Part shown: positions 55,680-64,000 of the stretch, piece by piece | Layout: the number at the start of each line of letters is the position of its first letter | How positions within the stretch are numbered: the stretch's first letter is position 1 | NCBI GenBank assembly: GCA_050084515.1 | Contig: CM114275.1 | Coordinates: 1,674,001 to 1,738,000, forward strand | DNA length: 64,000 nucleotides | Source of the DNA: Blasia pusilla | Lineage: Eukaryota; Marchantiophyta; Marchantiopsida; Blasiales | Direction: 5' to 3' | Program-made: the position numbers and the translations under genes | Notes under the pieces: generated by a model | What the model was told of the DNA's origin: nothing | What the model saw: only the letters and a program-made list of their open reading frames with translations | Database searches by the model: none

Positions 55680-56766
55680 ATCTTGTTGCTGTGAAGTTCT
55701 TGGTTATGGGGAGCTTTCAACGATTGGAAAATTTCAAATTTATACTTACGAAGGGATTAACAAACTACACACGAAATAAAAATAGTACTTTTTACTGAAA
55801 AATGGAGAAATCATGAATGAATATTTATAAATGGGTGAAACATCTTTTACAAGGGCGACAAGATGATAGATTGATGAATATATCCTTGAGCGTCTACCTA
55901 AATATGTATGTAAATGATCAAGGATGTATGTATGCAGTGATTACACCCGTAGGCATCTCATTGGACTCTCAAAGAAACTCCCACCTTCAACCTTACAAGC
56001 ATATGACTTGGTTTGTAACTCTTACAAAGATTGGCAGAGGAAAATTGATGTCTAGGTTGCCAAAACAGATACATCTCTTGTGTTGCTCGATCGTGCTTCA
56101 CTACATCTTCACCCTCCCATATCACTCACTATAGCGAGAGTGCCATCATGGTGAATCCCCTTAAGATGCCTCTCAAATGACATCTTTTCTCAAAGACAAA
56201 CATATCAAACACAAATACAAATCAATTCATTCATGGGCCCCTTTCTACCCCTCTTAACTTTGTTGAGATCTCATACACTTAAGGAACTTAATGTTGGATT
56301 GCATGTCAATGTCTTTCAATCATAATCATTACTTTGTGAGCAAGGTTTTGCATAGACCGAATATTCCATAACTATTTGGAAACCTTCTTGAATATTCAAT
56401 CCCAAATTTTCTGTTGAAAATATCATCATTGACATGAGACCTATTTACATTATCTTTTACCTTGTAAAAACCAAAACTCTGAATATTCCAAAACTATTTT
56501 TTAATTTTTTTTTTTAAAAATTTCCATATTGAGTATTCAATCTTGAATATTTTGCTGAACCTTCCTTACGAGGATATGCTTAAGATTTCCTACAAGGTGC
56601 TTCACCTCACAACAATACCAAGGTAAAATTTATGTTTACATGAGGAATTTAAAGAGTTGGATTGTACATCATAGTTGTAACCTTCTTAGATGGAGTTAAC
56701 ATTTCTAACAATATTTTTAACAATGCCACAATCCCAAGGTAGTGAAATACACATTGGTGAAAGCTA
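55680..56766. other. Unassigned AT-rich sequence
   Basis: No gene or element end recognised. The plus-strand frame at 55817-56134 has no domain. Confidence 0.35.
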
Positions 56767-57083
56767 TAAGGAAGATGCGCAACATAGATCGAGGCTTAGC
56801 CAACCCACACCTAGTCTAGCTACCCGCCGCCCATTCTTGCCATCTCTATTGTAGCCCACATCGAGCCCATAGAGGCCCAACCGTCGTGGGTCATCCGCTA
56901 GCCCTCTACCAGCCATTGCATGCCTCCACAGGCTTAATGTAGGCCTCGCGAGGGGTTGTATCCTGCACACCCGTTCAATCCCTACCCTTATGCGTTCCCA
57001 AACCCTAAGCCCACGCATATGACCGGAATAAAGAAAACCTTGGCGGGGGACCCATTGGGCATGTCCATTTCCGTGCAACGATG
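56767..57083. mobile_element. GC-rich hAT-like element, rearranged relative
   Basis: The right end GGACATG-type TCCATTTCCGTGCAACGATG (ending 57083) is a diverged form of the 33.6-kb terminus. The interior block CTATTGTAGCCCACATCGAG matches 55.6 kb. The left end (GATGCGCAAC, about 56773) is doubtful and no target duplication was found. Confidence 0.5.
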
Positions 57084-57960
57084 AAAATGAATGGGATCAT
57101 CTGGACAATTTTGATAGTGCCGGACCGGGTGCCATCAAGTACTCCTCCCTAATGGATCTACCCAGCTATAAGTTAAGGTGTTCTCTCTCATAAATCTATG
57201 TAAGATATGTTGTGGGTCTTTTTGATTCTATAAAGCCTTTATCACTCTTACTAGGCAAGAGTTTGAAAGTTATTCCATAAAAAATTCAATGGCAATGTTG
57301 TATCAATTTCTAATTTTCTATGCTGGCAAAAAGTATAGAAAAAGTGTGAAAATTATTATATGGGTAATAAGTGATCACTATTGATTTTCATACGACCAAG
57401 AGACACGATACGCAACATGGGTCTCATAGTAGTTTTTCATGTCCTTTTAAATCTTCCGGTAAATAAAATTCCTATTTGCACCTTCCTCCAAGGACTCGAC
57501 GCCTTTTATCAACCTCCAGATGCTATAATATCTTCCGTGCCATGCAAGCATTCATACATAGCATGCAAACACAATAGGTCTCCTAGTCCCCAATCCCCAA
57601 TCGAGTCATCGGCCAAAGAGCCGATGCTGCAATAGGTGGGCTGCACATAGAAATATGATATTTCGAATCTGCAGATCTCGCTGTGTAGATGTCTACATCT
57701 ACCGACGCGTATTCACGCGGTAAAATAAAACCAACCGATTACTATGTGCCAACTGAATCAACTGAATGATCGAACGTTCCGAACAGCCCCCAAAAACCAT
57801 GAGTCACCACCCACCGCTCACAATGACTAAGTTTCAGAACACTCAATTGTTGGAAAGTGACGGATCTCTACTGGGCCAGTCCCCGTCGTCGGCGTTGGGC
57901 CGGATTAAGCTAGGTGGCAGTGAAACCTGATCAGAAGAGAAAGAGCGCTTTCGTGTGAGA
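57084..57960. other. Unassigned sequence
   Basis: No gene or repeat recognised. Confidence 0.35.
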
Positions 57961-57961
57961 T

Positions 57962-58555
57962 GTTTGCGTTGGGGGGGTACTCGAATCAAATTTCGCAGTC
58001 AATGGGAGGTATGCGCTTGTACACCTGGTTTGAGTCTTGACAGGTGTACATGCACTAGCGAGGCGAGTCATATCGAGAGAGTGCTTCCACATTCCGGGTT
58101 CGATGAAACCTCACTAGTGCTTCCACTTTCCGGTGGAATCACTACTGAGTGCTTCCACGTTCCCGTTTCGATGTGACTCGCCACTGCTTGTACACCTGGT
58201 CTGAATCTTGAGAGGAGTACTGGTGCTTCAGAGATTCAGACCAGGTGTACGAGCGGTAGTGAGTCACATCGAAACCGGAACGTGGAAACATCGACTGCAT
58301 GGAGAGTTGCTCTTGTCGTGTAACCACCAAACTCCGTACCTTCGAGGGTATAGCGTCGCGATGAGGGTGCAGCTGCATCCGTCACCTTTGTCTCGATCTG
58401 TACTCTGGCTGCACCTGTACACGTTGAGGTATTTTGGGGCTGCGTATCTAAACTCCACGAGTGACGTGCAGCGAGAGGAAGTCGAGCGCCAATCAGTAGC
58501 TAAATTTTGCGTTGGGGGGGATTGAATGAGATTTCGCATTCAATGGGAGGTATGG
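57962..58555. repeat. Composite foldback: direct repeats flanking a 54-nt-arm inverted repeat
   Basis: Direct repeats of TTTGCGTTGGGGGG...CAATGGGAGGTATG at 57962-58012 and 58506-58555 enclose a hairpin. Its left arm is 58155-58208, the loop 58209-58231 and the right arm 58232-58285, paired at 49 of 54 positions. Left of the hairpin, AGTGCTTCCAC.TTCC is repeated three times (about 58080, 58118, 58148). A further partial copy of the arm (TTGTACACCTGGTTTGAGTC) lies at 58017. Confidence 0.85.
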
Positions 58556-58680
58556 GCTCTATTTCGTGTCCTCTTAGAAGGAGCTTTGCATGGGTAATGT
58601 GGTGGTACTCTACAATAGACTTCCATAAATGTTCCAAGTTGTTCACCCAATCTAGGAGCCCTCTTGAATTTTTCGTTGGC

Positions 58681-58727
58681 AACCCTAGAATTTGTGAATC
58701 CAGATCGGATTCACAAATTCTAGGGTT
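58681..58727. repeat. Perfect 21-bp hairpin, 5-nt loop
   Basis: Left arm AACCCTAGAATTTGTGAATC+C (58681-58701), loop AGATC, right arm its exact complement (58707-58727). Pairing stops at the next base on each side. Confidence 0.95.
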
Positions 58728-58799
58728 TATGCTCCATGTATGTGGTGCCCTACAACAAAGAGAACTGGATTGGAGATGGTGGACCCACATACATTCCTT

Positions 58800-59035
58800 G
58801 AAGCCTAGCGTTACAAGCCTTGGGCGGGTTTGCCGGTGCGAGCCAAGTAAAGCCTCGATGCGGGCCTGGTGAGCACTTGTAGCCCGCACGTCCGCTCGAT
58901 CACTACCCGCACTCGTTCCTGCATCTCAAGCTCACGGGGGCAACCGGAGTACCAAAAACTCTCGAACAGGGAACTTGTTGGGCATCTCCCTCCCATGGAT
59001 GCAAAAGTCCGTTTTTGTGCAATGTTGATACTACT
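58800..59035. mobile_element. GC-rich hAT-like relic
   Basis: GC-rich island with GCGGGCCTGG, CCCGCACGTCC and a right side reading GGGCATCTCC...GTTTTTGTGCAATGTTGAT, comparable to the ends at 55.68 and 57.08 kb. The left terminus is unclear. It belongs with the other GC-rich elements by composition and word content only. Confidence 0.35.
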
Positions 59036-59689
59036 TGGTGCCATGGCCATGCAAAAATTAAGGGAGAGCTCTCATATTTGCTAGACAAAGTAAGTTATTC
59101 GAAGAAATATGTCGTGCGCCTACTCCTCTTGAACGTCAATCTCTAATGCTGCGGAAGCGCACGTTCAGTAGGGCACGCTCATACTCTTGATCTCCAACCA
59201 AACACACTCACGTTAAGCTGGTCCGGATCAATCAACCTTCGAAATCCCCGATTCCTAAACTCGGGCCATTCATCAAGCTCAACCTTCCTAGTTTCTCACT
59301 TCCCAATATGGTCAAGTCTTCCTAGCCCACTAACGACAGCCTTTATGGATAGTCTAGACACATAAAAGGGTGTTCGCACTCCTATCAATCCCAACTATCC
59401 AATGGACCTCGCATGAGTCCCTAACCAAGACCCAACAAATGAGTCACGGGTTGGAATCCAAAAGTAACCTTCAAAATCCACTCCCTTGGACTTTGCTAGG
59501 GGTTTGCACTCCAACGCCAACATCCCAATCCATCCCATGACCTTGGTTCGCCCCCTGGCTCCCCAAAGTGTTGTTCAGGTCCCAAGCATCCTTAGAGACC
59601 CTCCCCCTATCTTTGGAAGAAGGACTCTCGGACCGTTTCTTTTGGCCCTCAACCCAACTCTCCATTCCATCATTTTCTGGAAATTTCCT

Positions 59690-60055
59690 GACCTTTGCTT
59701 ATACATTTTTCTGGATCTTTGGTACATTGGAACCATAAGCTTTCCAACGCCGTCTTACTTGTCCCAAACGCATCTCAAGACTGAAAGTTATGGTCCAAAA
59801 TACACTAAAACCATAAACGCTAGTCACATTCCAAATTTGGTTCTCAATATCTTTGATAACAACTCTTCCTAGACTAGACACCTCTTGGTTCACATTTGGT
59901 TTAGGTTTCCTTAGTCGCAACCATTAACGCATGAAACATTCAACCTTGCTCACGTATCATATCTCTCTAATGCGAAACTATCTTAGGGTGATCCAACTAC
60001 AGTTATGATGTTCCACCTTGGCGCACATTTGGCTATGAGGGTCGCGAAAAAATAG
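59690..60055 (-). repeat. Dispersed LTR-like repeat R, copy 2 (inverted)
   Basis: The reverse complement aligns with 50200-50620 from CGACCCTCATAGCCAAATGT through GTGACTAGCGTTTATGG and TTGGACCATAACTTTCAG to the GGCGTTGGAAAGCTTATGG region. Non-coding. Confidence 0.75.
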
Positions 60056-60839
60056 GAAGCCACCCAAAATTATAGGTGTCAAATACAGAGATGTTTGTTG
60101 TTAAGACGACTATTGCTAATAAAAATATGGATATCTATGATATGTAGATAATTTTAGGATATCTATTTTGAGACTCTTGACGAACCAGTTTGATGAAAAA
60201 TTCATGTAATATACAAGACATACTATAGCACCTCCTTAGGAGGTATTATAGTGTGTCTTATGGAAGAGAGCATTTCATAATTTCATTTATTTCAAAATTA
60301 AAATGAGAGAGAATTTATCACAAAAAAATATTCTGTAAGATATAAACTCCCCTAAAGTTGAGATTTTTTTATGGAATGGAATATTTTATTTGGAAAGAAG
60401 TATAGACTATTATGAGATATCATAATTTTCTATCACTTTGTGTTTCTTAATGGGATGCCCATATATTCCACGTACATTTTTATTAACAATTTTCCAAATT
60501 TAAATTCTATCCTTTTGCCCATTAAGGAAGAATAATTCATACAATGAATTCCATATTTGGTACGTGCAATGTTCGACTCTAATTTTTCTTAACCGTCGCC
60601 TCCAATTAATCCAATTAAACTTTCACCTTCATCGACATTCATGACTTTGAAATGGAAACAATGATCAAAGAGTTTTTTTTGGTCAGAAATTGAACCTCTT
60701 TAGAAAAATGCATAGCAAATCCAAGGCCCACATTGCGCTTGCAGCTTGCCTTTAGCTTGCATCCTTCATCCTGCACCTCTTCCTAAACCCGAGATTACGA
60801 CAAATTTTTCACGACACTCATGACCAAACATGCACCAAT
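60056..60839. other. AT-rich sequence, no gene
   Basis: Separates the two inverted copies of repeat R. Nothing recognised. Confidence 0.35.
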
Positions 60840-61110
60840 GCGAAAAATTAGAACTCTAGTGGACTCACACTATGATGGTTGTACATTGAAGAGGTCTCTT
60901 GAAGGAGACACAAGATATGAGACGTGATCAAGCTTGAGTGTTTCACCCATTTATGCTTACAACTAAGGAAACCTGAACCAAACGTGAACAAAGACTTGAG
61001 AGGATTCGAGTCTAGGAAGAGTAGCTACTAGAGGTTGAAAGCCGGATTTGGAACGTGACTAGCGTTTGGGGTTTTCGTATATTTTGGACCAAAAATTTCT
61101 CAGGGATGTC
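60840..61110 (+). repeat. Dispersed LTR-like repeat R, copy 3
   Basis: Directly matches 50265-50520: AACTCTAGTGG.CT.ACACTA, TCTCTTGAAGGAGACACAAG, TCTAGGAAGAGT and GGAACGTGACTAGCGTTTGG. Together with copy 2 it forms a loose inverted pair about 0.8 kb apart. Confidence 0.75.
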
Positions 61111-61382
61111 ACACTTCATATACTTCGAGACCCACGTGCGGCTAGCCCTTCCTTCGACACCCCTTCAAACCTTTTTTTTTTGGAATTTTTTTAAGTCGAC
61201 GTATTATAAATTTAGCTCGTAAAAAATACCCTTAAATCAACTTTTTCCTAATTAAACCCTACCTTCACTAAATTGATAAAATTTCAACTGAATTTTTATT
61301 TTCAATTGCAAACTGGCATTGAAGATAGTAATTTGCACCAAGATATATAAGAACCATATGTGATTGCATATAACTTTATTGC

Positions 61383-62602
61383 TTATCCCCCAACTTGTAG
61401 GCGTCTCATGTGATCACCAATCACCATCTTATCATGAGGGTCTAGATGCCAAACTATCTTAGTTCCTCTGAAATCTGTTGTCATACTTCTTGACTCAACA
61501 TTTATTTTAACTAAATCATTTGTATCATATGAGTATTTCAAATCTCGAGTTGGACCTATTGACTTAAACCAATTGAAAACTACTCTACATGACAATCCCT
61601 CCTTACTATTAATACTATCTTTTCTCTCCAAGTCAAATGGTTCTCTCGATCTTCCCCATTTATTGCCATATTTCCTTTGGATTTGTTGCACCCTACCAAT
61701 CCATGGTACCAATTTTGTAGAAGCACTTGTTCCTGCATAAGCCCTTGTTTTTCCTGGTAACACATTCTCCTCAAACAGAACTCCACAATCTGCTCCAACA
61801 TCAAATAGACAAGTGGGAACTTCACTTGACATTGATAAACTACTCCTAACACTAATCTGATTGTAATACGTTCTTTGTTTTACTCTAGCTAATCTATCTT
61901 TGGATAATGTAGGATTCCCACATAATTGACTAACTAAAGTGGATTTATAAATCCGCTTACGGTCATATTCTACTGTGCATTCAATAGTTGTGTTATCAAT
62001 ACTCTCAACATAATCATTGAGTATCTCTCCAATTACATGTCGCACTTCATGTGGCACTACCTCCATCTCATTTATCTCATCTTCCATCAAATCTCCGTTT
62101 GAGTGGCACCAACTCGCACCAATTCTCTTTCCATATCCTCTAATCTTACTACATTTGCATTCGTTGCCATCCAAATTTCTAATGGTGTCAAAATCTCATC
62201 ATCTGGATCAGTAGATGTAGCTAACATACATTCATCCCCACGTCTCTTAAACCATTTTTCTTCGCTTATCCAAGGAGATCTCCACCATTCTTGAGAGCTT
62301 GCTGAACCAGTGTTATGCGGGTGCATACTTAATTGAATGCATACATACTTGGCTTCCGTTAAACCTTCTCTCAATGCCTCCAATACCATATCATCACTTT
62401 GAATGATAGTGTAATCTCCCAAGTCTGCCAATTTCTCACTTGCTGTCAAAGGATTGAGCTTATGCCACACAAGCTCTTGCTTACAATGAGATCGAGCAAC
62501 CTTCAATCCTTCCTCACCAAACTCCATGGTGGCAATCCTGTTTAAACCTGCAGCAGAATCTAAAAGTGTAGAGAAGTCATAGTTTCTTTCATGACCACTC
62601 AT
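61383..62602 (-). pseudogene. Uncharacterised gene with one frameshift, about 400 codons
   Basis: Two long minus-strand frames, 62602-62087 (171 codons) and 62174-61383 (263 codons), overlap. Around 62100-62170 the useful reading passes from the first (LEIWMATNANVVRLEDMERE) into the second (GDLMEDEINEMEVVPHEVRH), so one indel separates them. Notable segments are STLVSQLCGNPTLSKDRLAR (DNA- or protein-binding helix-like), VPWIGRVQQIQRKYGNKWGR and DLKYSYDTNDL. There is no signal peptide or membrane segment and no domain I can name. The second half has an alternating basic/beta character. It lies just upstream of, and divergent from, the LTR at 62749. It may be a host gene or a transposon gene that was interrupted. 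Confidence 0.5.
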
Positions 62603-62748
62603 GCCTCCTACTTTGGAAAAGAAAATTTGTCACATCTGAGTAGCCGATAGGCCGAGATCTATCGTGGATAGGGCGTAGGAGCCAGCAGACTATCTTGAGT
62701 GTAACTTTGTCCCACGGTGTCGGATGAGGTTGAAGATAGGTCCATTGT

Positions 62749-63412
62749 GTCAGGAACGTCGTTTCTGACAACTTTCATGTTGAGGTCTTTTACAGCCGGG
62801 TGACTTGTTGACCAGGTCACGCCCCTGGTAACCTGTGCACGCAGGTTACCAAGGGAAGGGCTATTTTTAGGGGAACAGCCTTTTGGCTCTTCCTAACCCT
62901 ATATACGAGAGGAAAATGGCTTTCCTAAGCCATCTTTCTCATGTCGGGCCGTTGGAGCACCTCCCTTGTATGTGTGTGAGCTAGGACTAGGGTGCTAGCG
63001 TCCGGAATCCTTGATAGCACAGGGTGGACGAGGCTCGATATGCCGATGTAGATTGAGGAGTGGAGTTTTAGGCCGGGTGTGCCGTTTTTACTACTCTTTA
63101 TTTTTACATGAGAAAGATGTCAGGGGGCTGGTGGGAATTCGTTGTTTGCAGGTAGGCAAGCGAGTTGCCTTGGTCGGGAGCCCAGGAGACGCGTGTGTTG
63201 CGGGTGTTTTTCATTTTTCTGTTCAGAAGGCCGTGGGCGGAAACGCTGTCCATTTTTCTCAGATTTCGCTGGTACAGATTGACGCGGGACAGCAGCCGAG
63301 TGTAGTATGTGGTGGAGCGTCGGGTGTACGCGAGTGAGGGTGTCGGGAGAGAGAAGAAAAGGGCAGGTTTGGGTCTTGCAGCCGCCGGGGGGCTGTGGTC
63401 AAGTAAAGGCGG
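62749..63412 (+). repeat. 5' LTR of a second gypsy element (related to the methyltransferase-bearing family)
   Basis: Starts about TGTCAGGAACGTCGTTTCTG, with TATATA at 62900-62905. It aligns along its length with the inverted LTR at 22701-23345. It is followed by a leader like that of the first gypsy element. No 3' LTR falls in the window. The exact right border is uncertain and no clear primer-binding site was found. Confidence 0.7.
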
Positions 63413-64000
63413 CTAGGTTAGGTCGCGAAGGCTAGGGTTAGGATGCGGACGGCAGACGGACGCAGACGGACGCAGACGGGCGCGGACGGACGCAGATGGG
63501 CGCGGACGGGCAAACAGCGAATGGGCAAGAGTTGACGATGGAGTATCTGTTGACGGGAGGATCGACGTGTTGGTCGAGGAGAGTGTTGTGTTGCGGAGAC
63601 TGTTATATCATGTGGAGGAGTGCATGTTGACGGTGCAGCAGGTTGGAGGGCATGATCAGGTTACCCATTCGAGTCCCTTTTCCTGCACTTGTCATGTGTG
63701 ATTGAGAGTGCTGGGTATCGGGTAGTAGCTGGTGCTAGATGGATGCAATGATGGTGACGAGTGTAGATTCTTTTCATGTGTAGCATGTTGGTGGATATAC
63801 GGCGGTTGCCGAGTAGGGGTCGCGTGTATGACCCGAGAGAGTGTCGCTAGGTTAGGTGAGTCAGTTGGGAGGCTCATGGTGAGCCCGAGTGTTGAGCGTG
63901 CGTGAGGCCGGGTATGTCATCACGAGATTGATATTAGCATAGGTGAGCTAGTGACGTGTGTGGGAGACTCTCGGTGAGTCTGAGTGCTTGAGCGGGTGAG
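63413..64000 (+). mobile_element. Leader of the second gypsy element, cut by window edge
   Basis: Contains a GC-rich tandem array (63440-63512) and the block CAGGTTACCCATTC (63657), shared with the first element's leader at 15354. By spacing in the first copy, gag should begin at or just beyond the window end. No gag is visible inside. Confidence 0.65.
63440..63512. repeat. About 10-bp GC-rich tandem repeat in gypsy leader
   Basis: Units of GGACGCAGAC, GGGCGCGGAC and similar follow one another seven to eight times. It sits in the position equivalent to the 20-bp array in the first element. Confidence 0.85.

Noticed and set aside
58507-58872. 121- and 129-codon ORFs on opposite strands
   Set aside because: They are mirrored through the perfect 21-bp hairpin at 58681-58727, which keeps both strands open and gives the same peptide phrase. 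I see no independent coding evidence.
1-64000. tRNA, snoRNA or complete rRNA genes
   Set aside because: I scanned for cloverleaf-like GTTC..AATC boxes and conserved rRNA words. Only the 74-bp rRNA fragment at 52.2 kb stood out. I could not run a covariance search, so small RNA genes may be missed.

Overview
The window looks like nuclear DNA of a land plant or close streptophyte relative, probably with a large, repeat-rich genome. The evidence is a plant h-type thioredoxin gene split by GT-AG introns, an intron-containing plant MULE transposase, Ty1/copia and Ty3/gypsy retroelements, plant-type Helitrons and hAT-like MITEs, and a short insert that resembles plant mitochondrial large-subunit rRNA. 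A non-seed plant is possible, but I cannot fix the species. Only two stretches look like intact host genes; almost everything else is mobile-element sequence at different stages of decay.

Layout. 0-2 kb: nothing recognised. 2.1-5.6 kb (-): a degraded MULE transposase gene with a SWIM zinc finger. 5.8-8.3 kb (-): two uncharacterised ORFs and two tandem-repeat arrays built on the same short motif. 11.4-12.3 kb (-): a GC-rich fragment of a non-LTR-type reverse transcriptase. 13.5-22.3 kb (+): a Ty3/gypsy element in the order LTR-leader-gag-zinc knuckles-protease-DNA cytosine methyltransferase-RT-RNase H-integrase. The methyltransferase domain between protease and RT is the most interesting item in the window. 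22.7-23.35 kb: an inverted LTR of a related family. 25.07-29.83 kb (+): a decayed copia element with both LTRs.

30-41 kb is AT-rich and almost gene-free. It holds non-autonomous Helitrons of two families, a hAT-like MITE with a target-site duplication, a 0.29-kb tandem duplication and a degenerate stem-loop minisatellite. 41.4-45 kb (+) is the thioredoxin gene, with a long GA-containing upstream region and three coding exons. 45.6-46 kb has a small ORF with an 84-bp internal repeat. 47.7-53.4 kb: a Helitron remnant, a degraded minus-strand ORF cluster, a dispersed LTR-like repeat and the rRNA-like insert. 53.5-54.1 kb (+): an intact ORF for an unknown Cys-rich, possibly secreted protein. 55-59 kb: GC-rich hAT-like elements, a 54-nt-arm foldback and a perfect 21-bp hairpin. 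59.7-61.1 kb: two more copies of the dispersed repeat. 61.4-62.6 kb (-): an uncharacterised gene broken by one frameshift. 62.75-64 kb (+): the LTR and leader of a second element related to the methyltransferase-bearing gypsy family, running off the right edge.

The mobile genes do not form a host pathway. The notable functional link is the gypsy element: a polyprotein that could have carried its own cytosine-methylating activity. This copy is dead (several frameshifts, in-frame stops, no 3' LTR), so any activity would have to come from sister copies.
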